Source: Pyramidobacter piscolens
GTDB taxonomy: Bacteria; Synergistota; Synergistia; Synergistales; Dethiosulfovibrionaceae
NCBI GenBank assembly: GCA_004558205.1
Contig: SFDM01000001.1
Coordinates: 1 to 64,000, forward strand
Reading direction: 5' to 3'
DNA length: 64,000 bases
In this document: one piece after another, positions 24,324-32,326 of the stretch
How positions within the stretch are numbered: the first letter of the stretch is position 1
Layout of the letters: each line of letters starts with the position of its first letter
Made by a program: the position numbers and the translations under genes
Notes under the pieces: model-generated
The model's input: the letters and a program-made list of their open reading frames with translations, nothing else
Told to the model about the DNA's origin: nothing
Databases searched by the model: none

Positions 24324-24684
24324 ATTTCTCTTCTCCTCCTGCTGCCGTGTTATAAATATGTTCTTTTGCCGCTCTCTTTTTCTTGCAATCTGTGCTGTAG
24401 AATGGGGAACTTGAAAAATCTTTCACCTTTCCGCCCGCCCAAATTTCGAAAAAGAGCTCTTGCTGACTTTTAGAGCGTTCTAGAATTCAGCCTTCATTTT
24501 TTGATTCACTTGGTTGAATTCCCATCAAGGCTATAATATCACTTTCAGTACTTTTGGGGAAGCCCCCAACGAGCTTTATATTTCTGACGGAAGCCCCTTT
24601 TTTTGAACAAAATCATACTTAACAAAAAAAGGAGAAAGTGAACTGACAAGACGAAGCAATAGAGCCAACTTCCGCCGCGGCGCG
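24324..24684. other. Intergenic region without a recognised gene
   Basis: AT-richer gap between the divergent-end of the CdaR-type gene and the MFS gene end. It holds a rightward promoter-like pair (TTGGTT 24510-24515, 16-base spacer, TATAAT 24532-24537) with no rightward gene after it, and a short palindrome ttggggaagcccccaa (24554-24569). A small RNA is possible but I see no further support. Confidence 0.4.
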
Positions 24685-25863
24685 TCAGGGCCTTCCAGTC
24701 TTTTCCAGGCAGGCCCTGAGGGGCGGTCTGCGCCATAAGAACAAATAGATAAGAGGAAAAGCGGCCAGGCTGCACTCCGCGATGTACTTCAGCACCGCTC
24801 CCAGGCCCCGGCCGGCCGAAGCCGTGCTGATCGCCAAAGGGATGGAGATAAAGGCGAGGTCGTAGGCGAACAGATAGGCCGCGGTCCCTTTGGGGATCAA
24901 ATGGGGCGGGATCACGTCGGGGATCAGGGCGTTGATGCAGGGAAAAGCGAAAGCGTTGCCCACGCCAAAGACCAGCCCGCTGAGCACGGCGCCCGCCGCG
25001 CCCGAGCACTGCGACGCCATCCACAGGCCGGCGCCTTCGAGCATGGCGCAGAAACAGACCAGGGCGCGCCGGTCGCAGCAGGTCATCACGCGGCCGCCGC
25101 CGAAAAAGCGCAGGACGATGCAGACGCCGGTACACAGGCCCGTAAACAGCGTCGCTTTCAGCCCCAGCGTTCTGATCAGGCTGGGGACGTACTGCACCGT
25201 GGCGGCGTTGAGCGAGAAGAGGGCCAGCGTCGTGGCGATCAGCGACCAGGTGTCGCGGCGGCGCAGCAGTTCCCCCCAGCTTCCCCAGGCGGCTCGGTCC
25301 TGGCAGCGCTCCCCGCTTTCTTTCCGGATCCTAGGCAGAGGCGCGGCAAAAAGCCCCGAGAGCAAAAAGGCCGCGGAGGTCATCAGCATAAAGGCGTTAA
25401 ACCAGCCGCCGTCGATCAGCAGCTCCGCCAGAGGGACCAAAAACTGCGGAAAGATGTAGGCCAGGCCGAGAAGGGCAAAGAGCCGCCCCCGGTCGGCTTT
25501 GGGAATCATCAGCCCCTGATAGGCCACACAGGCCACGGAAAGCACGCCAAAGGCCGCGCCCGCGGCAATCCTGGACAACAGCAGGACATGGAAGTCCCTG
25601 ACCAGAAACAGCAGCCCCAGGGCCGCCCCCGCCCCTCCCGAGAGGATCACGCTGCGCCTGACGCCGTACTTCTCCACCAGCCAGCCGCCCAGCGAGCGGG
25701 CCAGCGTGGCGCCAAAGTAGAAAGAGCTCATCAGAAGGCCGATCTGTTCGGCGCTGAAATTCCACTGGCTCAGCACCGACGGCAGCACGAAATAGGCCGC
25801 CGGAATGCACTGGCTGAAAAAGACCAAAAGAAACAGAAGCCAAAAAGAGCGGGGCAGCTTCAT
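24685..25863 (-). CDS. Major facilitator superfamily transporter
   Basis: 392-aa membrane protein with about twelve hydrophobic segments. The loop between helices 2 and 3 carries GGWLVEKYGVRRSVILSG, the MFS A-motif type sequence, and a related GGGRVMTCCDRR appears at the equivalent place in the second half. The start overlaps the stop of the RNase H-like gene by 4 bases, so the two are co-translated. The substrate is unknown. Confidence 0.88.
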   Translation of the reverse strand: MKLPRSFWLLFLLVFFSQCIPAAYFVLPSVLSQWNFSAEQIGLLMSSFYFGATLARSLGGWLVEKYGVRRSVILSGGAGAALGLLFLVRDFHVLLLSRIAAGAAFGVLSVACVAYQGLMIPKADRGRLFALLGLAYIFPQFLVPLAELLIDGGWFNAFMLMTSAAFLLSGLFAAPLPRIRKESGERCQDRAAWGSWGELLRRRDTWSLIATTLALFSLNAATVQYVPSLIRTLGLKATLFTGLCTGVCIVLRFFGGGRVMTCCDRRALVCFCAMLEGAGLWMASQCSGAAGAVLSGLVFGVGNAFAFPCINALIPDVIPPHLIPKGTAAYLFAYDLAFISIPLAISTASAGRGLGAVLKYIAECSLAAFPLIYLFLWRRPPLRACLEKTGRP

Positions 25864-26585
25864 CGATCGCCGCCCAGAAAGGGATCTTCCTGCAGGACCA
25901 GTTCGACGTGGGGACAGCGGCCGCTTTTGCGCCCGACTTCGCAGGTACAGCAGCCGTGAGCCATGTCAACGGCGTACTGGACGCCGCGGTCCTCCACGAT
26001 CCAGATGCGCCGCGCCGCCTTTGTGACGGTCATGCGCCGCGGCGCTTCGGGAGCAGGGGTTTTTACGGGCGGCGTTTTAAGGACCGGAGCTTCAGAAACC
26101 AGCGCTTTATGGAGCGACGCTTCTAAAGCCGGTTCCGCAGGCTGAGGCTGTGGCGCAAACGCCGCGGCAGCGCCCGCCGTCCGATCCTCCACATAGGCGC
26201 CGTCGTCAAGGGCCTTGTTGGACATGGCGTCGGCCTCGGCGTTTTTCTCGCGGCGCACCCACCGGTAGGACGCGCCGAGTTCGGCCAGCTTTTTCATGAT
26301 CGGACGCGCCAGAGCCTGCAAACGGGGTTCTTTGATCTTCCACTGGCCCGAGATCTGCGAGATCACCAGTTTGCTGTCGCCGCAGACCTCGGCCCCCTTC
26401 AGGCCGCGCCGCGCCAGCTCGTCGGCAAGGACGCCGAGCGCCATGTACTCCGCTTCGTTGTTGGTCTTCATGCCGAGAGGCTGGGCACAGCGCCAGACGA
26501 TTTTATCGTCCTCGTAAATCACGGCGCCCGCGCCGGCAAGGCCGGGGTTGCCCCGCGACGCGCCGTCGAAGTGTCCTCGAATCAT
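25860..26585 (-). CDS. RNase HI-like domain fused to a SWIM-type zinc motif
   Basis: 241-aa protein. Residues about 1-130 are an RNase H-like domain: HFDGASRGNPGLAGAG at the start, the acidic residue in NNEAEYMALG, GDSKLVISQISG, and NAEADAMSN give the D-E-D-D metal set. A Pro/Ala-rich linker (about 140-190) leads to a C-terminal CTCEVGRKSGRCPHVELV, a CxC...CxH SWIM zinc motif. RNase HI removes RNA from RNA-DNA hybrids; SWIM motifs bind DNA or proteins. ATG at 26585 follows AGGAGG; the longer upstream frame overlaps the divergent gene. Confidence 0.85.
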   Translation of the reverse strand: MIRGHFDGASRGNPGLAGAGAVIYEDDKIVWRCAQPLGMKTNNEAEYMALGVLADELARRGLKGAEVCGDSKLVISQISGQWKIKEPRLQALARPIMKKLAELGASYRWVRREKNAEADAMSNKALDDGAYVEDRTAGAAAAFAPQPQPAEPALEASLHKALVSEAPVLKTPPVKTPAPEAPRRMTVTKAARRIWIVEDRGVQYAVDMAHGCCTCEVGRKSGRCPHVELVLQEDPFLGGDR

Positions 26586-26658
26586 CTTTTCTCCTCCTGA
26601 ACTTTCAAGAATCTGATACAATGAATTTTTCAAAACTGACCGCAAAGGAATGACTCCC

Positions 26659-27207
26659 ATGAAACCAGCTTCCAGAAAACTTCTGTGGTATGCCGCGCTG
26701 CTCTGTTCCGCCCTGTTCGCCCTGCTCTGTTGGAGAAGGTACGGGGCGCTGCCTGAAACGCCTTTCCGGTACGAGGTCCGCGCCCAGTCCCAAATCTGGC
26801 GGCTCTCGCCCGGCAAAGACGTTTTGATCGAAGACGCCAGGCTCTACGCGGTGCAGCCCCCGTCGGAGCTCTGCCGCGCCTGGTCTCCTCTTCTCCCTTC
26901 CGAGAAGGGCGAGGTGGAAGGCGTCGCGCTTTTCAAAGGTTCAGGCGCATTATACGCCTTTCTTCCGCGCTCCGATACGGCGGAGATCACGTCCATTTCG
27001 GCGTCGCCGCAGGGACGGGTTTTGGCGCTGGTGATGGAAAGGGCCGGATTTGTGGAGTTCATCGCCGTACCGGAGCTCAAGAGCCTGGGCAGGATCGGCG
27101 CCGTAGGCCCCATTCTCTGGAAGGACAGCGTCAGCGGCTCCACCTTCACGCCCGACAGAAAAACCATAAGCTTCTCCATGGCCCCCGAGGCCGGAGACAT
27201 CCACTGA
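26659..27207 (+). CDS. Membrane-anchored protein of unknown function
   Basis: About 182 aa. The N-terminus has a positively charged start and one hydrophobic helix (KLLWYAALLCSALFALLCW), so it is a signal-anchor or secreted protein with a C-terminal domain of about 150 aa outside the membrane. The rest is strand-rich (ISASPQGRVLALVMERAG, FTPDRKTISFSMAP), somewhat like beta-propeller blades, but too short for a whole propeller. ATG at 26659 has AAAGGA at suitable spacing. It diverges from the RNase H-like gene. I do not recognise the family. Confidence 0.65.
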   Translation: MKPASRKLLWYAALLCSALFALLCWRRYGALPETPFRYEVRAQSQIWRLSPGKDVLIEDARLYAVQPPSELCRAWSPLLPSEKGEVEGVALFKGSGALYAFLPRSDTAEITSISASPQGRVLALVMERAGFVEFIAVPELKSLGRIGAVGPILWKDSVSGSTFTPDRKTISFSMAPEAGDIH

Positions 27208-27229
27208 AAAAACGAGCCGAACAGGCAGC

Positions 27230-27475
27230 CTCGGGTCAAAATATTTCAACGTAAAGGACGCAAAGGAAAAACAAGGCCTAAATTATTAACTAAAAAAACG
27301 AATTAGCGTGATAGTAATTTATATATTTTGATTGATTTTTGCGGTTCTAAAAGTCTTTCAAGATTTTCCTTTGCGAACCTTCGCGCCCTTTGCGTTGAAA
27401 TCCTTTGATTTTGATCTTCGGCCCGACATTAAGCACGTTGGATACGAATTAGTATCACGGTTCGATCAACGGCAA
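27230..27475. repeat. Repeat family A copy
   Basis: Nearly complete copy: left arm tcaaaatatttcaacgtaaa, core aaattattaactaaaaaaac and gtaatttatatattttgatt, right arm ctttgcgttgaaatcctttg, and tail ttaagcacgttggatacgaa. It fills most of the gap between the membrane-anchored protein and oadB. Confidence 0.8.
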
Positions 27476-27526
27476 TTTCACAGTCTGCCGCGCGGTTCAA
27501 CAAAACCGCATGATGGACGGGAAGAC

Positions 27527-27572
27527 GAAACACCCCCCCGCGGCGGCGGCGCTGCGAGGGGGTGTTTTTTCT
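27527..27572 (+). terminator. Terminator between convergent genes
   Basis: Stem aaacaccccc/gggggtgttt around a GC-rich loop, followed by TTTTTT on the + strand. It lies just after the leftward oadB stop and may serve both directions. Confidence 0.7.
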
Positions 27573-27594
27573 TAAAGAGGCCCTATTGGGAAAA

Positions 27595-28716
27595 CTATCG
27601 AAGCAGCGTCAGCATAACCGCCGCGGCGACCGCCGTGCCGATGACGCCGGCCACGTTGGGGCCCATGGCGTGCATAAGCAGGAAGTTGCTGGGGTTCTCC
27701 TTCTGGGAGACCATCTGAACCACGCGGGCCGCCATCGGAACGGCGGAGACGCCGGCGGAACCGATCATGGGGTTGATCTTGCCGCCGCTCAGGACCTTCA
27801 GAAGCTGTCCGAACAGGCAGCCGCCGATGGTGCTGAAGATGAAGGCCACCAGGCCCAGAAGGGTGATCTTGATGGTGCCGATGGTCAGGAACTGGTCAGC
27901 TCTCATGGTGCCGCCCACGGACAGGGACAGGAGGATGGTGGTGATGTTGAGCAGCTCGTTCTGAGCCGTCTGGCTGAGGCGCTCGGTGACGCCGCACTCG
28001 CGGATCAGGTTGCCGAACATCAGAACGCCGATCAGAGGCACCGACATGGGCAGGATCAGGCCCGCGACCACGGTGACCACGATGGGGAACAGGACCCTTT
28101 CAAGCTTGCTGACGGGACGGAGCTTGTCCATGCGGATCGCGCGGTCGGCCTTGGAGGTGCAGAGCTTGATGAAAGGCGGCTGGATCAGGGGCACCAGGGA
28201 CATGTAGCTGTAAGCGGCTACGGCCACGGCGCCCAGGATCTGAGGCGCCAGCTTCATGGTCAGGTAAATGCTGGTGGGGCCGTCGGCTCCGCCGATGATG
28301 GCGATGGACGCGGCTTCCTTGACGCTGAAGCCCAGGGCCATGGCTCCGAAAAGGGCAATAAACACGCCCAGCTGGGCGGCAGCGCCGAGAAGGAAGGTGA
28401 TCGGGTTGGCCAGCAGCGGAGCGAAGTCGGTCATGGCGCCGATACCCATGAAGATGATGACGGGATAAATCTCGTGCTCTGTGCCGAAGAAGACGTAGTG
28501 CAGGAATCCGCCCGGATCCATGATGCCTGACAGAGGCAGGTTGACGAGCACGCAGCCAAAGGCGATGGGCACAAGGAGCAGAGGCTCAAAACCGCGGCCG
28601 ATCGCCAGATAGAGGAACACAAAGCCAACACACAGCATGGCGATGTTGCCCGAGGTCAGTCCGGCAAAACCGGATTCCATCGCGATACGCGAAAACGCTT
28701 CAGATACGACGTTCAT
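27595..28716 (-). CDS. oadB: Sodium-pumping decarboxylase, beta subunit
   Basis: 373-aa integral membrane protein of the OadB/GcdB/MmdB family, which couples decarboxylation of a biotin-bound carboxyl group to Na+ export. The invariant IIGGADGPTSIY segment (near residue 195) with the essential aspartate is present, with about nine membrane helices around it. A tiny gamma-subunit gene lies just upstream, but no alpha carboxyltransferase or biotin carrier gene is in the window, so the decarboxylase substrate (oxaloacetate, methylmalonyl-CoA or glutaconyl-CoA) cannot be told. Confidence 0.94.
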   Translation of the reverse strand: MNVVSEAFSRIAMESGFAGLTSGNIAMLCVGFVFLYLAIGRGFEPLLLVPIAFGCVLVNLPLSGIMDPGGFLHYVFFGTEHEIYPVIIFMGIGAMTDFAPLLANPITFLLGAAAQLGVFIALFGAMALGFSVKEAASIAIIGGADGPTSIYLTMKLAPQILGAVAVAAYSYMSLVPLIQPPFIKLCTSKADRAIRMDKLRPVSKLERVLFPIVVTVVAGLILPMSVPLIGVLMFGNLIRECGVTERLSQTAQNELLNITTILLSLSVGGTMRADQFLTIGTIKITLLGLVAFIFSTIGGCLFGQLLKVLSGGKINPMIGSAGVSAVPMAARVVQMVSQKENPSNFLLMHAMGPNVAGVIGTAVAAAVMLTLLR

Positions 28717-28773
28717 ATTACATCCCCCTTAAAGATATTCGAATGTCGGTGCTTTTACCGAATCTACCCAAAT

Positions 28774-28908
28774 CTACCCATTTTTGCGGCTGCCCGAAAA
28801 AAGGCGCATCGCGAAAATTAATCCTGTCAGTCCGCTCAGGACAAGAAAAACGACGCAGAAAGCAATGGCGGAAAGCGAACAGGCGCCCCAAATTCCCTCA
28901 AAATTCAT
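28774..28908 (-). CDS. Sodium-pumping decarboxylase, gamma subunit (OadG-like, 44 aa)
   Basis: Short gene found by reading the sequence upstream of oadB. The 44-aa product begins MNFEGIWGACS and has one membrane helix (IAFCVVFLVLSGLTGLIFAM) followed by a short basic tail (RLFSGSRKNG). This is the OadG pattern, a G-x-x-VVFLVL helix that anchors the soluble subunits to OadB. GGAGG lies 7 bases before the ATG, and 57 bases separate its stop from oadB. It is shorter than most gamma subunits (about 80-130 aa). Confidence 0.75.
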   Translation of the reverse strand: MNFEGIWGACSLSAIAFCVVFLVLSGLTGLIFAMRLFSGSRKNG

Positions 28909-28990
28909 CTCGTCACCTCCAAAAGGCAAATTTTCAAATAGCAATAAATACAACTCATACTAAATCACAAGAAGCCGATTTTCTTAGCTG

Positions 28991-29019
28991 AGAATAGCTG
29001 AAATTTTGTGCGGCGTCAA
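28991..29019 (-). promoter_or_regulatory. Promoter of oadG-oadB
   Basis: Read leftward: -35 TTGACG (29014-29019), 17-base spacer, -10 TATTCT (28991-28996), leaving a leader of about 75 bases. Confidence 0.65.
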
Positions 29020-29119
29020 GCAAAAAAAACGTAGAAGTCGATAAATCATTTTTGCGTCTTAAAATACGCTCAACTTGACCGCGAAACACCGCATTTTCTC
29101 AAAGCCTTCCGGCCGGAGA

Positions 29120-30187
29120 TCACTCGAAAACCTTCTCTACATAAGGAGAAGTGCCGAGCATCAGCATCGCGCCGTAGCCCGGTCGGAAGCGCAGCACGTC
29201 CCCCACGCGGGGGGGCGCGGGCATGGCTTCCACGTCGAGGATCATATGGTCGCTGGAAGCGCCGAGGATCTCCACGCCCTCGTCCAGGGGGGTCAGGTCG
29301 TCATGCTTCACATTCTGGCGTCCCAGGGCCGCCAGGGCGCGGAGGCGTTCTCCGCGGTCCTCGAAGTAAGGGCGCTCCCCAAAAGCCGTCAGAGAGGTTT
29401 CACCGAAGGGGACGCTGGGCTTGCGCCGGACTTCCACAATTTCCGCCTCCGCCGTCATGGTATCCTGCCGCAGCCAGGGGATCGCCGTTCCCCTCACCAC
29501 GTCGGTGCCGAGAGCGATCCCCTCGCCCACGCGCAGGTTGTCCACACATTCAGGCAGGCGTCCGCCCTCGAGCAGTTCCAGCGACGATGTGGAACCTCCG
29601 GAACAGGTTCTGATCTCCCGTCCCGTCAGGCGGGCCAGTTCCTTTCTGATCTCCCCGAGAAAAAGGAGCTTATCGGGAGTGGGGACCGTCGCGCCGTAAC
29701 AGCCAAAATTCGCGCCCACGCCCGCAAGGATCAGGTGAGGCGCGCGTTTCAGGCTGGCAGCGATCCGCTCGAGCTCCCAGGGCCAGAAGCCTTCGCGTAG
29801 GTCGCCCAGTTCGAACATCACAAGCACCTCATGGGCGCGCCGGGCCGACGCGCAGGCCTGCTCCAGAGCCTCGATCGTCTCGCAGCCCGAGACCAGCGAC
29901 CCGTCGGCCCACTGAACCAGCTCGGGCAGTTCGCTGATCATGGGGATCCTCAGCATGTAGATGGGCAGGGAAAAGCCTTCCCGTTTCAGCGCCGCGATGT
30001 TCGCAAGGCTGCTGTCGGCCAGCGAGACGGCGCCGGCCTCCACCAGGCAGCGCACCAGCGGCGGGGCGGCGCAGAACCCTTTGGTCACGCCCGTCACGGA
30101 AATACCGTGGGCAGAACAGCGTCGGCAAACGGCTTCGGCATTCGCCGCAAAAATTGAACGTCGGATTATCAGTCGGGGATAGGTCAT
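29120..30187 (-). CDS. Ornithine/alanine-racemase-family PLP enzyme
   Basis: 355-aa PLP-dependent enzyme with the alanine-racemase N-terminal barrel. The PLP lysine is in VTGVTKGFCAAP near residue 35; further motifs are MFELGDLREGFWPWE, VGANFGCYG and CSGGSTSSLELLEGGRLP. These match the family that includes ornithine racemase (Orr) of the clostridial ornithine pathway rather than true alanine racemase, and a separate alr is present at 13087. ATG at 30187 has AGGAGGT 9 bases upstream. Substrate specificity is an inference. Confidence 0.82.
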   Translation of the reverse strand: MTYPRLIIRRSIFAANAEAVCRRCSAHGISVTGVTKGFCAAPPLVRCLVEAGAVSLADSSLANIAALKREGFSLPIYMLRIPMISELPELVQWADGSLVSGCETIEALEQACASARRAHEVLVMFELGDLREGFWPWELERIAASLKRAPHLILAGVGANFGCYGATVPTPDKLLFLGEIRKELARLTGREIRTCSGGSTSSLELLEGGRLPECVDNLRVGEGIALGTDVVRGTAIPWLRQDTMTAEAEIVEVRRKPSVPFGETSLTAFGERPYFEDRGERLRALAALGRQNVKHDDLTPLDEGVEILGASSDHMILDVEAMPAPPRVGDVLRFRPGYGAMLMLGTSPYVEKVFE

Positions 30188-30306
30188 CGTCACATACCTC
30201 CTGGCAAGTTCATTCTATTTATCTCAATATTAACACAACGCGACCTCATCGATGAAAAAAATCCCGTCTTTCACTGAAAAAACAGTAAAACTACGTACTT
30301 TTCCGC

Positions 30307-30335
30307 TTGGCTTTTTCAGTTCCATCGGGTAAAAT
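30307..30335 (+). promoter_or_regulatory. Promoter of the GltD-like gene
   Basis: -35 TTGGCT (30307-30312), 17-base spacer, -10 TAAAAT (30330-30335), with a short leader to the ATG at 30362. Confidence 0.6.
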
Positions 30336-30361
30336 ACCGACAGGATTGGGAGGTGTTATGT

Positions 30362-31558
30362 ATGAAGAATTTCATTGAGGAGGCAAAACGGTGCCGCGCC
30401 TGCGGCTGCTGTACGAAGTTCTGTCCGGCGGGCACCGACGTCAGAGGTTTTATCAAGCTCTTTCTCGCGGGAAAGACGACCGAAGCGGGCGAGCTGCTGT
30501 TCCGCAACAATCCCATGAGCGCCTGCACCAGCCGCGTCTGCGCCCACGAGCTTCAGTGCCAGGGGCACTGTACGATGCTGCGCCTCGAGGGACGGCCGGT
30601 GTCGATCGGAGAGCTGGAACATCACGTGTCCACCGCTTTTCTCGACAATTTTACTATAAAACCGGAAGCACCCACGGGTAAAAAGATCGCCGTCGCCGGC
30701 GCGGGACCTTCGGGACTGACCGTGGCGGCCTTTCTGGCTATGAAGGGGCACAGCGTGACGGTGTACGAAGCCAACCCGAAGATGGGCGGCATGATGCGCT
30801 ACAGCATTCCCGACTTCGTGCTGCCGCCGTCGGTCATCGACAAGCTGGTGGGCTGTCTCGAAAGCCTGGGCGTCAAGTTCCGTCCCAACGCTCTGGTGGG
30901 CGAAACGGTCACGATCGAGGAGCTGTTCCGCGACGGCTTCAGCGCGCTGTTCATCGGCACGGGAACCTGGAAACCCCGCAAGCTGAACATCCCCGGCGAG
31001 TCGCTGGCAAACTGTCACACGGCCCTGGACTACCTTCACGACCCCGACGCCTTCAACCTAGGCGAAAAGGCGGCCATCATCGGAGCCGGCAACACGGGCA
31101 TGGACGTGGCGCGCACGGCGCTGCGCCGCGGAACCCGCGAGGCTGTGGTGATCCAGCGCGAAGGCATGGACAAGGTGGCGGCGCGCAAGCCCGAGATCGA
31201 AATGGCCACGGCGGAAGGCGCCCGAATTCAGACCTGGACGTCGCCCCTAGCCATCGAAGAAACGGGGCTGCGCTGTCTGGAGACCAATCCCGAGACCGGC
31301 GAGAAGACTGAAAAGTTCCTCCCCTGCGACTCCGTGGTCGTCTCCATCAGCCAGGGGCCGCGCACGCTGATCGGCGAGAGCAGCGGCGTCACGGTCAACG
31401 AGCGGAACCTGATCGTCACCGACGATTGCGGCCGCACGAGCCGGACAGGCATCTTCGCCCACGGCGACACCGTCACGGGCTCCCGCACCGTGGTCCACGC
31501 CTCGGCCGCCTCGCGCCGCGCCGCCCAGGCCATGGACGAATACGTCAGAAGCCTGTAG
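30362..31558 (+). CDS. GltD-like NAD(P)H-dependent FAD oxidoreductase
   Basis: 398-aa flavoprotein resembling the small subunit of glutamate synthase. An N-terminal Fe-S segment has CRACGCCTKFCPAG near residue 13 and CTSRVCAHELQCQGHC near residue 55; then an FAD site VAGAGPSGLTVAAFLAMKG (about 108) and an NAD(P) site AAIIGAGNTGMDVA (about 240); a final GIFAHGDTVTGSRTVVHA contacts FAD. Such stand-alone proteins move electrons between NADPH and ferredoxin-type partners. No glutamate synthase large subunit is nearby, so the partner is unknown. ATG at 30362 has GGGAGG upstream. Confidence 0.85.
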   Translation: MKNFIEEAKRCRACGCCTKFCPAGTDVRGFIKLFLAGKTTEAGELLFRNNPMSACTSRVCAHELQCQGHCTMLRLEGRPVSIGELEHHVSTAFLDNFTIKPEAPTGKKIAVAGAGPSGLTVAAFLAMKGHSVTVYEANPKMGGMMRYSIPDFVLPPSVIDKLVGCLESLGVKFRPNALVGETVTIEELFRDGFSALFIGTGTWKPRKLNIPGESLANCHTALDYLHDPDAFNLGEKAAIIGAGNTGMDVARTALRRGTREAVVIQREGMDKVAARKPEIEMATAEGARIQTWTSPLAIEETGLRCLETNPETGEKTEKFLPCDSVVVSISQGPRTLIGESSGVTVNERNLIVTDDCGRTSRTGIFAHGDTVTGSRTVVHASAASRRAAQAMDEYVRSL

Positions 31559-31574
31559 CCCGTTCCGCATAAAA

Positions 31575-31590
31575 TGTTCCACGTGGAACA
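31575..31590. promoter_or_regulatory. parS-like site 3 (perfect palindrome)
   Basis: tgttccacgtggaaca in the 58-base gap between the GltD-like gene and tpx, 26 bases before the tpx ATG. Confidence 0.75.
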
Positions 31591-31616
31591 TTCAATCCCA
31601 CAAGGAGGTTTTCAAA

Positions 31617-32126
31617 ATGGAAAGAAAAAACGTCATCACCATGAAAGGCAATCCCCTGACGCTGGTCGGGCCTGAACTGAAGGCCGGCGACAAGGCGCCT
31701 TCCTTCACCCTGACCGACAAGACCATGAAACCCGTCACGCTGGCCGACTACGCGGGCAAAGTCAAGGTCATTTCCGTGACGCCTTCCATCGACACCCCGG
31801 TCTGCGACCTTCAGGCCACCTGGTTTAACGAGGACACCGCGGAGATGGGCGACGTCTACGTGCTGAACGTCAGCATGGACCTGCCCTTCGCGCTGAGCCG
31901 CTACTGTGCGGCCAAGGGATTCGACAAGGTCGCCACTCTGTCGGACCACCGCGAGGCCTCCTTCGGCACGGCCTACGGCGTGCTGATCAAGGAGCTTCGC
32001 CTGCTGGCCCGCGCTGTTTTCGTGATCGACCGCGACGACGTGGTCCGCTATGTCCAGATCGTCCCCGAGGTGACCAACGCCCCTGATTACGACGCTCTGA
32101 TGGCGGCGGTCAAGGCTCTGGCCTAG
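31617..32126 (+). CDS. tpx: Thiol peroxidase (atypical 2-Cys peroxiredoxin)
   Basis: 169-aa peroxidase that reduces H2O2 and alkyl hydroperoxides with thioredoxin. The peroxidatic cysteine is in TPSIDTPVCDLQ near residue 60; the Tpx resolving position is Cys near residue 94 (SRYCAAKGF). The family signature KVKVISVTPSIDTPVC is clear. A strong AAGGAGGT precedes the ATG. Oxygen defence suits an anaerobe exposed to air. Confidence 0.94.
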   Translation: MERKNVITMKGNPLTLVGPELKAGDKAPSFTLTDKTMKPVTLADYAGKVKVISVTPSIDTPVCDLQATWFNEDTAEMGDVYVLNVSMDLPFALSRYCAAKGFDKVATLSDHREASFGTAYGVLIKELRLLARAVFVIDRDDVVRYVQIVPEVTNAPDYDALMAAVKALA

Positions 32127-32149
32127 CGAATAAGAACGGCGCCCGCGGA

Positions 32150-32225
32150 ACGCTTTCTGATACTACTTCTTCATGGAGGAGCTTAATCAAAAGTCCGGGG
32201 CCATTTTGCGTTTTTATCGCAAGGT
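32150..32225 (+). repeat. Partial copy of repeat family B lacking the palindromic middle
   Basis: The flanks cttaatcaaaagtccggggcc and attttgcgtttttatcgcaa match the flanks of the family B copy at 56850-56995 (taaattaaagaccggggcc / aattttgcgtttttatcgca), but the roughly 95-base middle block is absent, as if this were the unfilled form. Confidence 0.5.
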
Positions 32226-32236
32226 AGTCTGAGAAA

Positions 32237-32252
32237 TGTTCCACGTGGAACA
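32237..32252. promoter_or_regulatory. parS-like site 4 (perfect palindrome)
   Basis: tgttccacgtggaaca, 647 bases from site 3, between tpx and the nik operon terminator. Confidence 0.75.
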
Positions 32253-32270
32253 TTTTATCCCGCCGTTTCA

Positions 32271-32320
32271 CAAAAAAATGGACTCAGCCGGTTTTACGCC
32301 CGGCCGGGTCCATTTTTTTG
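32271..32320 (-). terminator. Terminator of the nik operon
   Basis: Stem aaaaaaatggac...gtccattttttt with inner gccgg/ccggc pairing and a tttacgcc loop, directly downstream of nikE. It closely resembles the terminator at 41457-41505. Confidence 0.9.
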
Positions 32321-32326
32321 TTCCCA

